A stretch of DNA of 64,000 nt from an uncultured Cohaesibacter sp. (GTDB lineage: Bacteria; Pseudomonadota; Alphaproteobacteria; Rhizobiales; Cohaesibacteraceae): assembly GCF_963667045.1 (NCBI RefSeq), contig NZ_OY762934.1:976001-1040000 (forward strand), read 5' to 3'. Both the position numbers and the translations under genes were made by a program. This document shows, in pieces, positions 18,322-26,428 of this stretch. The notes below the pieces were generated by a model. It was given only the letters and a program-made list of their open reading frames with translations. It was not told the DNA's origin and did no database searches. Within the stretch, counting starts at the first letter, position 1. Every line of letters begins with the position of its first letter.

Positions 18322-19620
18322 TCAGCGGCTACCCAGCAGCGCCCTTGTAACCAGTGCCAGCATCATCGCCGGGACGGCCTTGATCAAGGCCCCCGCCGGA
18401 TCCATCCAGAGGGCCGGAACCAGCAAACTGGCAGAGCATAGATAGACCACCGTCATGATCACCATCGCAATGCAGATCTGATGCGCCAGCCGGCGAATGA
18501 GAATCGCTATGCCGAGCGCAATGTCGATGAAGGCAGCGCTCGCCAACAGGAATTGCACCTGCAGGACGGTCGCTCCGGAATCGGCCAGGTTTTCCGCTGC
18601 CCACTGCATGTCAAACAGCGTCAGCACACCGGTCAGAATCCAGAACAGCGACAGAGTGGCCACAAGAACCGGCAGCAACAGAGCCAGCCGGGAGAACCAA
18701 CGCTCCTGCGTCGTGCTCGGCATCATGGCCAGCGTTTCCTCATAGGAGCGGCAATAGCGACCGGAAATCGAGTGCCACAGGGTCGGGTCGCCATTGACAT
18801 GGCCTTCCAGCACCTGAAGCGCGGTGGTGCGCATCGGCGACCGCCAGCCAAGCCGTCCGAGGCCATTGGCGATGCCGGTCAGCAGATTGGCGGTTCGTGT
18901 TGAAAATCTGAAGGTCTTCCAAGCGGGCGAGAAACCAAGCCAATTGCGCATGCCCACAACCAGCTCTTCAAAGGTGTGGCTTTCCGCTTCCACCAGATCG
19001 ATATCGGCATGGGCGGGAATACGCCCTTCCACGGCCATCAGGGCAGCTTCCGTCAGTTCGTCGATGTGAATCGTCTGAATACGACGGTCAGCCATAACAA
19101 GAGGCTGGATATAAGGAAATCCAGCCAGGAGGCGCAGCAGCGCTGTGCCACTGTAGGCAGAGGGGGCGAGAACGAGGCCGGGGCGCAACACGACCCACTC
19201 GATGGACGAATCCATCACCACATCATCACCAATAGCCTTGGTGCGCATGAAGGCAGTGGGGGCATTGGGCTCGGCACCGGTGGAAGAGATCTGGACAAAC
19301 CGCAGGATCCCGCGTTCCACGCAGGCATCAAGGCAGGCCTTGACCGACAGATGATGAACGGCTTCCAGATCGGCCATCAGGCCATCCTGAAGCGCGCTGG
19401 CGGCATTGACCACGGCATCGACGTCATCGAGCAGATGCATCCATTCGCCAGGATCAAGCATCCGGCGCATGTCGCCCGTGAACCATTCTACCTGAGGAAG
19501 GAGTTTTGCCGCCTCCCTCGGTGTCCGCGACAGGCTGACCACCTCATGGTCTGCACGGAGCAAGGCTCGGCATATTTCCGATCCGATCAGGCCAAAACCA
19601 CCAAGAACCAGAATGCGCAT
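18322..19620 (-). CDS. NAD(P)-binding SDR-family protein fused to DoxX-like membrane domain
   Basis: 432-residue fusion. The N-terminal about 290 residues are an extended/atypical short-chain dehydrogenase with the nucleotide-binding loop GGFGLIG (residues 7-13) and a segment ILRFVQISSTGAEPNAPTAF resembling the active-site strand, but the usual YxxxK is replaced (AFMRTKAIGDDV), so catalysis is doubtful. The C-terminal about 130 residues contain four hydrophobic segments typical of DoxX-like membrane proteins (LLLPVLVATLSLFWILTGV; VQFLLASAAFIDIALGIAIL). Similar SDR-DoxX proteins occur in proteobacteria with no known function; quinone-linked or envelope roles are guesses. It is a single gene, convergent with the P1 peptidase. 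Confidence 0.85.
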   Translation of the reverse strand: MRILVLGGFGLIGSEICRALLRADHEVVSLSRTPREAAKLLPQVEWFTGDMRRMLDPGEWMHLLDDVDAVVNAASALQDGLMADLEAVHHLSVKACLDACVERGILRFVQISSTGAEPNAPTAFMRTKAIGDDVVMDSSIEWVVLRPGLVLAPSAYSGTALLRLLAGFPYIQPLVMADRRIQTIHIDELTEAALMAVEGRIPAHADIDLVEAESHTFEELVVGMRNWLGFSPAWKTFRFSTRTANLLTGIANGLGRLGWRSPMRTTALQVLEGHVNGDPTLWHSISGRYCRSYEETLAMMPSTTQERWFSRLALLLPVLVATLSLFWILTGVLTLFDMQWAAENLADSGATVLQVQFLLASAAFIDIALGIAILIRRLAHQICIAMVIMTVVYLCSASLLVPALWMDPAGALIKAVPAMMLALVTRALLGSR

Positions 19621-20077
19621 AACTGCCCTGTCCGCTCCCTACCACTATTCCAAAACAAAAAAGCAAATTGCACTGATCGCGGCTTTCATACCCAATGCAG
19701 CAAATCAGCCAGATGAATCCGCATCCTAAGTCAAGGTGCGGCAAATTTCGTGCCGACTTTAGTCGTCCCCATGAGTGAGGTCATCTTCACAATTAGCATT
19801 ACATATTTGTACCGAAATGTATCAAATGCGAAAAGGGGGGTAAATACGGTAGCTGTGCTTAATTGCCCTTGTTCTGGAAGGATTTAGGAAGCGGGCCGGG
19901 CCAGCCCGCACGATGGTTGGCAGTCGCTTCTTTGCGGCTGGCATCAAGGCCTTGTCAATTGTCTGGGGATATCTTCGGAGAGACAGGAACTGACGACTCT
20001 GCTAGCAGCTATTCGCGCCGTCGACGTGGCAAGAGGCAACAGGCTACAAGATGCAGCCCGCCCCCCTCACAATCTGG
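19621..20077. other. Intergenic region upstream of the SDR-DoxX gene
   Basis: About 455 bases, holding the promoter of the SDR-DoxX gene and the 3' flank of the Rrf2 gene. A G+C-rich hairpin (GCGGGC / GCCCGC near 19891-19909) may end the Rrf2 transcript, though it lacks a T-run. A weak TACAT/ATGTA inverted repeat is at 19800-19821. No gene was seen. Confidence 0.35.
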
Positions 20078-20557
20078 TCAGGCACAGTTGGGCCGATGGA
20101 CGTCGCTCAGATTTCCGATCTGTTCGCTCATCCCGAGCAGAGGTTTGAGACAATCTGGATGGGCAATCATATCGTCAAGCGTGTAAGCGTCCAGCACCTT
20201 GAGGAAAGCTGCAAGCGCATCCTGCAGCAGCAGGCGGAATTTGCACTGGGAGATCAACGGACAGGTGTTCGTCTCCTCGGAAAAACATTCCACGATGATC
20301 ATGTTTTCCTCGGTCTGACGAATGACTTCCCCGACATTGATGTCCTCGGGGGCCTTGGCCAGCCTTATGCCGCCGTTCCGGCCGCGGATGGCCTGAATGG
20401 CACCGATGTGCACCAGACGCTGGGCGATCTTGTTCAGGTGGTGACCAGAAATGTCATAAGCGCCAGCAATCTCGGCAAGGCGAACAGTGTGATCGGGCTT
20501 GAGCGCACAATACATCAGCAGGCGCATTGCATAATTTGAGTGCTGGGTAAGACGCAT
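20078..20557 (-). CDS. Rrf2-family regulator, NsrR-like
   Basis: 159-residue Rrf2 protein. The winged helix (residues 1-65) contains MRLTQHSNYAMRLLMYCA and the RGRNGGIRLA wing typical of NsrR. Three cysteines, C91, C99 and C105 (C-x7-C-x5-C), form the likely Fe-S ligand set, so it probably senses nitric oxide, oxygen or iron status through a cluster. This spacing is near but not identical to that of characterised NsrR. It is divergent from a SLAC1-type channel gene, with inverted repeats in the 385-base gap, one of which (TATACATAAGTATA) lies about 80 bases upstream of its own start and could be autoregulatory. Confidence 0.87.
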   Translation of the reverse strand: MRLTQHSNYAMRLLMYCALKPDHTVRLAEIAGAYDISGHHLNKIAQRLVHIGAIQAIRGRNGGIRLAKAPEDINVGEVIRQTEENMIIVECFSEETNTCPLISQCKFRLLLQDALAAFLKVLDAYTLDDMIAHPDCLKPLLGMSEQIGNLSDVHRPNCA

Positions 20558-20636
20558 GAAACCTCCGAGCCTTGGCCAAGGGATGGGATATCCCCTTTGC
20601 GATGCCTCATTCCATCGAGTGACACACCGATAACGC

Positions 20637-20650
20637 TATACATAAGTATA
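20637..20650. promoter_or_regulatory. Palindrome upstream of the Rrf2 gene, candidate operator
   Basis: TATAC-ATAA-GTATA, a 14-base perfect inverted repeat with a four-base centre, 80 bases upstream of the Rrf2 start codon. Rrf2/NsrR sites are A+T-rich palindromes of similar kind, so autoregulation is plausible but unproven. Confidence 0.4.
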
Positions 20651-20870
20651 ACATCTTTGGACGCATAGCCAACAATGACAGATTCATATTCAAACGAACA
20701 TAAAAAATGCACTGCTGCCCATATCGATTAGAGACCGGGGTGATCGATACAGGCAGCAGTGCCATCAGCACCCCAAGCTGGAGTGCGATGAACGGAGAGA
20801 GCTCATCTTATATGTTCATATTTTCAAATATACAAATTCCAGAGGTTTCCCAGAAATCATTTGTTGGTTA

Positions 20871-20892
20871 TGTTATAACACTTGTCATAACA
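20871..20892. promoter_or_regulatory. Inverted repeats upstream of the SLAC1-like channel gene
   Basis: TGTTAT-N10-ATAACA (20871-20892), overlapped by the shorter GTTAT-GTT-ATAAC at 20867-20879. The repeats are 50-70 bases upstream of the channel start codon, in the gap shared with the Rrf2 gene. Candidate binding site for a dimeric regulator. Confidence 0.35.
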
Positions 20893-20942
20893 GGTATCAA
20901 GTTTACTTGTTTAAATTCCCCCGCCTATTTTGGAAAGGCAGA

Positions 20943-21980
20943 ATGACGCAAATGAGCAACCCGACTGGCCCCGGCGTATCGTCGCCCACCCCCCTGGACG
21001 CTGGCCCGATGCACACCATGGGCGCCCACTCCCATTCCCGTCTCGAGCATTTTCCCAACGCATTCTTTGCCATGGTCATGGGCCTGGCAGGCTTCACCCT
21101 AGCCACGGAACGCATAGAGAAAAGCCTTGGCGCAGAACACTCTATCAGCCTGTATTTGCTAGTCTTTACCGGCATTGTCTTCGCACTTCTGCTCGGCTTC
21201 TATCTGGCCAAGGCAGTGCGTTACCCTCAAGCCATCCGCTGGGAATGGAACCATCCCGTACGGTTGTGCTTTTTCCCGGCAGCCTCCATCGGCCTTATTC
21301 TGATGGGCACGGCCTTTGCGCCTTTTTCCCGGCCGCTTTCCTTTGGCTTCTGGGCCGTTGGCGCAGCGCTCCACCTGTTCGGAACCCTCGCCGTTCTGTC
21401 CACTTGGATCGGGCACAGGAACTTTGAATTGATGCATCTCAATCCGGCATGGTTCATTCCGGTGGTCGGCAATATCCTGGTGCCCATTGCCGGTGCCAGA
21501 CTGGGTTACATGGAAATTTCATGGTTCTTCTTTGCCGTTGGCATCCTGTTCTGGATCGTTCTCCTGACACTGGTTTTCAACCGGCTGGTTTTCCACAATC
21601 CGCTGCCGCAACGGCTCCTGCCGACCCTGATGATTCTGATTGCACCTCCCGCTATCGGGTTTGTCTCCTTCGTGACCATGACCGGAGAGATTGGCCCCTT
21701 CGCGCGCATTCTATATTACACCGGGGTCTTCTTCTTCCTGATCATCCTGCTACAGCTGCCAAAACTGTCACGGATCTCCTTTGCCATGTCATGGTGGGCC
21801 TATAGTTTCCCCATGGCGGCCCTCACCATCGCCACCCTGCTCTATGCTGAGAAAATCCAGTCTCCCTTCCATGAGACTCTCGGCCTTGTGCTGTTTGCCC
21901 TGCTGGTTCTGGTGATCATCGGTCTGCTTGCAAGAACGGCCAAAGCGATCATCGGCAACGAGATCTGCCAGCCCGAATAA
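20943..21980 (+). CDS. SLAC1/TehA-family anion channel-like membrane protein
   Basis: 345-residue integral membrane protein with about ten hydrophobic helices, matching the TehA/SLAC1 (tellurite resistance/dicarboxylate transporter) family: RLEHFPNAFFAMVMGLAGFTLA in the first helix and NPAWFIPVVGNILVPIAGA in the middle are characteristic. Bacterial members are anion channels or conductances of uncertain physiology. The start at 20943 has GGAAAGG upstream; a His-rich N-terminal stretch (MHTMGAHSHSRLEH) precedes the first helix. The divergent NsrR-like regulator suggests control by nitrosative or redox stress. A strong terminator follows. Confidence 0.88.
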   Translation: MTQMSNPTGPGVSSPTPLDAGPMHTMGAHSHSRLEHFPNAFFAMVMGLAGFTLATERIEKSLGAEHSISLYLLVFTGIVFALLLGFYLAKAVRYPQAIRWEWNHPVRLCFFPAASIGLILMGTAFAPFSRPLSFGFWAVGAALHLFGTLAVLSTWIGHRNFELMHLNPAWFIPVVGNILVPIAGARLGYMEISWFFFAVGILFWIVLLTLVFNRLVFHNPLPQRLLPTLMILIAPPAIGFVSFVTMTGEIGPFARILYYTGVFFFLIILLQLPKLSRISFAMSWWAYSFPMAALTIATLLYAEKIQSPFHETLGLVLFALLVLVIIGLLARTAKAIIGNEICQPE

Positions 21981-22010
21981 CAGCAACCACCTTGGGGTGC
22001 TCACATAGTG

Positions 22011-22050
22011 AGAGCGCAGAATCGGTAAACCGACTTGCGCTCTTTTTTTT
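22011..22050 (+). terminator. Strong terminator after the channel gene
   Basis: Long stem (GAGCGCA and ATCGGT pairing with ACCGA and TGCGCTC, with a small internal bulge) ending in eight T. It starts 31 bases after the stop codon. Confidence 0.85.
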
Positions 22051-22644
22051 GGGCGTTCATCTGTGCATTTGCGATCAAAATCCAGAGAAGATTTTTCAGC
22101 CAGATTTTGGCTGATTTCAGCCCCAAAAGAGGCACTCGTTCAAACTTCATTGACTCAGAACAAAAGGAAAAACAAATCGATATTTTTCCTCACATTTATT
22201 GCGTAAAAATTTACAAATTTTCGTCAATAGTTCACCGTTGGTCCGAATTCCCGCTACCCTTTGTTGGTGCTACACTTTAGGATAAAGAGAGCCAGACCTT
22301 TTGCGGTTCTTAATCAGGGAATACCCTCAAGACAATGCATGTCAACCTGCAGCAAAAACTGATGACGCCAGACCCTTGCTCTGCCTTATGCGGAGCTTTG
22401 CGCGTTCTGGCCTATTCCCCCTTTCCGCACAGCCAAGGCCAGCATCAGATCATTTCGACCGGTGCACAGGCCATGCTGCTTGGACGGGATGCCTGCGCGG
22501 GGACGTCTGGCTGGCTGAAACATTCCCCTCGTCTGCAATCTTTTGCAGAGAGCTCTATTCCTGGATTTCGCCCACTATCCTCCCGCTCGGACTATTGGGC
22601 AGACCCGAAACATGAAAAGCAGATCCTCACAGGAGAAAACAAGA
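22051..22644. other. Intergenic region upstream of the CoA-transferase gene
   Basis: About 590 bases. The left half is A+T-rich and likely contains the promoter of the CoA-transferase gene. A 105-codon open frame (22335-22652) overlaps the true start and lacks coding character, so it is not called. No hairpin or operator stands out. Confidence 0.4.
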
Positions 22645-24240
22645 ATGGGTAAGTATGGAACACTGGAAGAACGAGTCCGCTGTCCATTCCTTATGAACAG
22701 AGTCATGAAGGTGGAAGACACCATTGACATGTTCAAGGATGGCATGAACTTGGGCTGGTCCGGTTTTACACCGGCAGGGTATCCAAAGGCTGTGCCAATT
22801 GCGCTGGCTGAGCATGTCGAGAAGAACAACCTTCAGGGCAAACTGAAATTCAACCTCTTCATCGGCGCTTCCGTGGGAGCTGAAACCGAAGGCCGCTGGG
22901 CAGACAACGACATGATCGACCGTCGTTGGCCTTACCAGACCGGCAAGAATATCGCAAAAGCCATCAACGAAGGCCGCATCCGCATGGGCGACAAGCATCT
23001 GTCGCTGTTCGCTCAGGATCTGGCCTATGGCTTCTACACAAAGGATTCCAAGTCCGGCAAGCTGGACCTGGCCATCATCGAAGTGTCTGCCGTTACCGAA
23101 GATGGCTGTCTGGTTCCGTCCGCTTCCGTCGGCGTGATCCCGGAAATCATCCAGACCTGCGACAACATCATTCTCGAAGTCAACACCGCGATGCCTTCCT
23201 ATGAAGGCATGCATGACATCATGGTTCTGCATGCTCCTCCGCATCGCGAAATCATCGGCATCACCAAGGCAAACAGCCGCATCGGCATGCCTTGCATTCC
23301 GTGCGATCCGAGCAAGATCGTTGCCATCGTCGAATCCGAATATACCGACAAGGGCCGCGCCCTGGCTGATCCGGACGAAGGCTCCGTTGCAATCGCCAAC
23401 TACCTGCTCGACTTCTTCCAGAACGAAGTGAAGCACCATCGCCTGCCGGAAAATCTGCTGCCGCTGCAGTCTGGTGTGGGCTCGATCGCCAACGCCGTCG
23501 TCGGCGGTCTGGCCAAGGGTCCATTCTATAACCTCAGCGTCTATACCGAGGTTCTTCAGGACGGCATGCTGGATCTGTTCGATTCAGGGCGTCTTGACTA
23601 TGCATCGTCCTGCTCACTGTCGCTGTCTCAGGACCACGGCATGCCTCGCTTCATCGAGCGCCGCGAATTCTATCAAGACAAGATCATTCTGCGTCCGCTG
23701 TCCATTTCCAACAACCCGGAAGTGGCACGTCGTCTTGGCGTAATCGCCATGAACACGCCGATCGAAATCGACATGTATGGTCACGCCAACTCCACGCTGA
23801 TCAGCGGCACCCGCATCGTCAACGGTATCGGCGGTTCGGGCGACTTCCTGCGCTCGGGCTTCCTGAAGATCATGCACACCCCGTCTGTGCGTCCGTCCAA
23901 GACCGACCCGACCGGCATCAGTTGCGTTGTTCCGCACGCCCAGCATATCGACCACACCGAGCATGACCTCGACGTAGTGGTAACAGAACAGGGTCTGGCC
24001 GATCTTCGTGGTCTGGCTCCGCGTGATCGCGCCCACTGCATCATCAACAACTGCGTCCATCCGGATTACAAGGACATCATGAACGAGTATTTCGAAATGG
24101 CCGAAAAGGACTGTCTCCGTCGCGGCGTTGGTCACGAACCACAGCTGTGGGATCGCGTCTTCAAGATGCAGCTCAATCTTGCCCAGAATGGCACGATGAA
24201 AATCAAGAACTGGGACATCAAGATAGATCTGTGCGAATAG
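22645..24240 (+). CDS. Acetyl-CoA hydrolase/CoA-transferase family protein (succinate CoA-transferase type)
   Basis: 531-residue class I CoA-transferase of the acetyl-CoA hydrolase group, like succinyl-CoA:acetate CoA-transferases (AarC, Cat1) and E. coli ScpC. The catalytic glutamate lies at about residue 302 in VYTEVLQDGMLDL, and the glycine-rich oxyanion segment NGIGGSGDFLRSG is near residue 395. It swaps CoA between succinate and acetate or propionate in the cytoplasm. The ATG at 22645 with AGGAG upstream gives the usual MGKYGTLEERV start. With mutA and meaB elsewhere in the window, propionyl-CoA:succinate transfer is attractive, but acetate is equally possible. Monocistronic, with a terminator after it. 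Confidence 0.9.
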   Translation: MGKYGTLEERVRCPFLMNRVMKVEDTIDMFKDGMNLGWSGFTPAGYPKAVPIALAEHVEKNNLQGKLKFNLFIGASVGAETEGRWADNDMIDRRWPYQTGKNIAKAINEGRIRMGDKHLSLFAQDLAYGFYTKDSKSGKLDLAIIEVSAVTEDGCLVPSASVGVIPEIIQTCDNIILEVNTAMPSYEGMHDIMVLHAPPHREIIGITKANSRIGMPCIPCDPSKIVAIVESEYTDKGRALADPDEGSVAIANYLLDFFQNEVKHHRLPENLLPLQSGVGSIANAVVGGLAKGPFYNLSVYTEVLQDGMLDLFDSGRLDYASSCSLSLSQDHGMPRFIERREFYQDKIILRPLSISNNPEVARRLGVIAMNTPIEIDMYGHANSTLISGTRIVNGIGGSGDFLRSGFLKIMHTPSVRPSKTDPTGISCVVPHAQHIDHTEHDLDVVVTEQGLADLRGLAPRDRAHCIINNCVHPDYKDIMNEYFEMAEKDCLRRGVGHEPQLWDRVFKMQLNLAQNGTMKIKNWDIKIDLCE

Positions 24241-24307
24241 GTCTCTTCCAGGCTGGGCGCACAGTGGTCAGCTACGCTGAGCGCCCTTCCTTTCCCGGTT
24301 CGATCAG

Positions 24308-24338
24308 GAGCGATGGTTTCGACCATCGCTCTTTTTTT
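24308..24338 (+). terminator. Strong terminator after the CoA-transferase gene
   Basis: Ten-base perfect stem GAGCGATGGT / ACCATCGCTC with TTCG tetraloop followed by seven T, 67 bases after the stop codon. Confidence 0.9.
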
Positions 24339-24424
24339 GCGCACACCCGGCTTGATGGGCTGGCTTCCGGTTCAATGCGGGATTGGTCAAGCGGTAGAAA
24401 CCACTTTAAGAACGGCATGATTTC

Positions 24425-24536
24425 CTGATTCATTGCAGAAGGTTAGGCATTCATCTTGCAGTATTGATTCTGCTTCTTCAGAAACTGATTCAACGAAGTT
24501 CAGAGATTGAATCAAGCGCTTCACAAATTGATTCAA
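24425..24536. repeat. Array of five TTGANTCAA-like palindromes with helical spacing
   Basis: Five near-copies of the 9-base palindrome TTGANTCAA: CTGATTCAT (24425), TTGATTCTG (24464), CTGATTCAA (24485), TTGAATCAA (24507) and TTGATTCAA (24528). Centres are 39, 21, 22 and 21 bases apart, that is about two turns of the DNA helix (the first gap is about four). This fits cooperative binding of a dimeric protein along one face of the DNA. The array lies between a terminator and the small membrane-protein gene at 24.8 kb, whose promoter it may control. I do not know the cognate protein. Confidence 0.55.
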
Positions 24537-24799
24537 TCGGCTGAGACGGTGATTAAGAAAGCCCCATCATCCCTCTGCCTGCAGACTCAGGAATGGACGA
24601 GCGGCTAACATGGTCCCGAAACCAAAGCCGCCCCTCCTCCCCCCTCATTGAACGCGATGAGGCGCCCAAGCCGCTGGAAAAATGCCGGCCGCCATTACAA
24701 TTTGATCGTTCCGTTTAAACGCCGTTAAAGCAGTTTCAGCTATGCTTGTTTTCATGGCGCACAGGCGTCATACGGCTTCACTCAATCAGGCATACGACC

Positions 24800-25030
24800 A
24801 TGAGATTCACCATCTCCGCAAAAGCACTTCTGGGTTTTCTGATCACAGTCATTTTCTTCTGGGAAACTCTGTCAATGCTTGGCAGTCATGGTGAATTCAG
24901 CCACTTCCATTTTGAAGCCAACAGCGAACGGTTTCTGCTTGTCGTTCCGGCGCTCGTCATTGTGTGGCTGCTGCGTCATCTTCTGCCCGGTGAGGGCAAC
25001 CGGTCTGATGACCATTGGCAAGACCAATAA
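24800..25030 (+). CDS. Small two-helix membrane protein of unknown function
   Basis: 76-residue protein with two hydrophobic segments (AKALLGFLITVIFFWETLSML and FLLVVPALVIVWLLRHLL) separated by a His/Glu/Phe-containing loop (GSHGEFSHFHFEANSE). This suggests an inner-membrane protein with a periplasmic loop that could bind metal. An upstream in-frame ATG at 24746 adds 18 residues without a better ribosome-binding site, so I use 24800. It is preceded by the TTGANTCAA array. I do not recognise a family. Confidence 0.5.
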   Translation: MRFTISAKALLGFLITVIFFWETLSMLGSHGEFSHFHFEANSERFLLVVPALVIVWLLRHLLPGEGNRSDDHWQDQ

Positions 25031-25479
25031 GCGAACTACTGCCGACGGTCTGTCGTTTGCCAAAGAGCCCCCCTTCCACGCTCTCACCCACGCCTTATCC
25101 TCTGCTTGAGCAAAGCCCTTAAAAGCTATCTGCACTTTCAAAAATCCCCTACGCCTTTGCTGAGGCGACATTAAATTTGCCTCCTTGAAGGCACAATTTT
25201 TTGTCGCTTTCTACTCTTTCCAGCAAGGCTTTTGACGAGTGTTTCGTCCTTTCCGATTGCTTAACGGGATCCAACAGCAAGTCTAAATGCCCAGTTCCTT
25301 CAGTCGCATTGTTCGAGGCAGATGGCTCTTTGCCTTGCCCGGCAAAACGAATCGAGCAAAACCTGTCACGCAAGGTTAATTATTCGTTTATAATTGATTT
25401 CAATTCCCCCATAATTTCAAACGCCTTGTTCAGGCGCCGTGCGTAAGCTCTGGACTGAGGTTTTCATAAGGGGGTTCTC
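25031..25479. other. Intergenic region upstream of the transglutaminase-like peptidase gene
   Basis: About 450 bases. A weak hairpin TGCCT/AGGCA followed by six T (25178-25204) may end the small membrane-protein transcript. The right part is A+T-rich and probably holds the promoter for the next gene. No gene recognised. Confidence 0.35.
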
Positions 25480-26124
25480 TTGTTTCGGCATTCACATCTG
25501 ACAGTCTTTGCAAAAGGAAGTCTGTTGGCCAGCATGATATCAATCGGCCTGATCGCCAGCTTCGCGCCACAGAGCGCAGTTGCAGCGATGACCGGTAGCA
25601 TGCGCGTGACGGAACGAACCAGCCCGCCAGCCGGTCACGTTTATTATTGTGCAAGCAATCCGGTTGCCTGCCAGCACTATGGACAAGGGGTGGTTGCCCT
25701 GACGCAGGAAAGCTGGAAGCAGCTGCTTGACATCAACGCATCGGTCAACAGAAGCATCAAGGCAAAGGCCGATGGCCAGATCGATGAATGGTCCGCCTAT
25801 GTCCGCGAAGGGGATTGCGAGGATTATGCCCTGACCAAGCAGCAGGAACTGCTCAGACGGGGTTGGCCCTCCGATGCACTGCTGATCACAACGGCGTTTC
25901 TGGAAGACGGCACCTATCATGCGGTGCTTATTGCGCGCACTGACCGTGGCGAATTCGTGCTGGACAATCTCAATCAACGCGTTCTGCCCTGGCAGGAGGT
26001 GAACTACCGCTGGAACAAGCGTCAGGCGGTTGGCAACCCGCAAATGTGGCAGCGCGTCGCCGGAGCGCCGCAGCCAACGACCCAACGGCCTGTGGCCGGG
26101 TTCCGATTGCGTGGCAACCAGTAG
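25480..26124 (+). CDS. Bacterial transglutaminase-like cysteine peptidase (BTLCP)
   Basis: 214-residue exported protein of the BTLCP family (DUF920, related to LapG). The papain-like triad is in place: Cys113 in EGDCEDYAL, His147 in GTYHAVLI and Asp162 in FVLDNLN. A signal peptide is evident (SLLASMISIGLIASFAPQSAVA). The TTG start at 25480 is chosen because it gives a complete signal sequence with GGGGG upstream; the next ATG (25534) would truncate it. LapG-type members cut surface adhesins in the periplasm under c-di-GMP control, but no LapD or adhesin gene is adjacent, so this role is only possible. An alphaproteobacterial-wide family of mostly unknown targets. Confidence 0.85.
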   Translation: MFRHSHLTVFAKGSLLASMISIGLIASFAPQSAVAAMTGSMRVTERTSPPAGHVYYCASNPVACQHYGQGVVALTQESWKQLLDINASVNRSIKAKADGQIDEWSAYVREGDCEDYALTKQQELLRRGWPSDALLITTAFLEDGTYHAVLIARTDRGEFVLDNLNQRVLPWQEVNYRWNKRQAVGNPQMWQRVAGAPQPTTQRPVAGFRLRGNQ

Positions 26125-26428
26125 CCCAGGATATCAAGGATCCTTGCGGCCCGACCGCAGCCTCTCACTCCCGGAGGCAAATGACGCCGCATCGGTGCGC
26201 TGCGTCAGGAACATGTGCCCCTGTCCAACACAGTGGAGGAGGCAATACCAAGGCCATGTTCAGGGAGACCAATCCAGCTTGAGCCGGACAGCGCCGCTCA
26301 CACAGCTGTCCCAACTGGCCTCGAACAGGGATTCGAGGCCTTTTTCTGTCAGGCTCGCGATTTCTCTGGCTATCGTGGCCACGCGGATGTAGGTCTCTGC
26401 CATTGAACTCATCCGGAAAGACAGACGC
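26125..26428. other. Intergenic region upstream of the flavoprotein gene
   Basis: About 300 bases without a recognisable gene, operator or hairpin. Short open frames in it have no ribosome-binding sites. Confidence 0.35.

Noticed and set aside
22335..22652. 105-codon frame upstream of the CoA-transferase
   Set aside because: Overlaps the true CoA-transferase start and has no coding signature.
24371..24410. tRNA-like sequence (GGTCAAGCGGTAGAAACC)
   Set aside because: Resembles a tRNA D-arm only; no matching acceptor, anticodon or T-arm.
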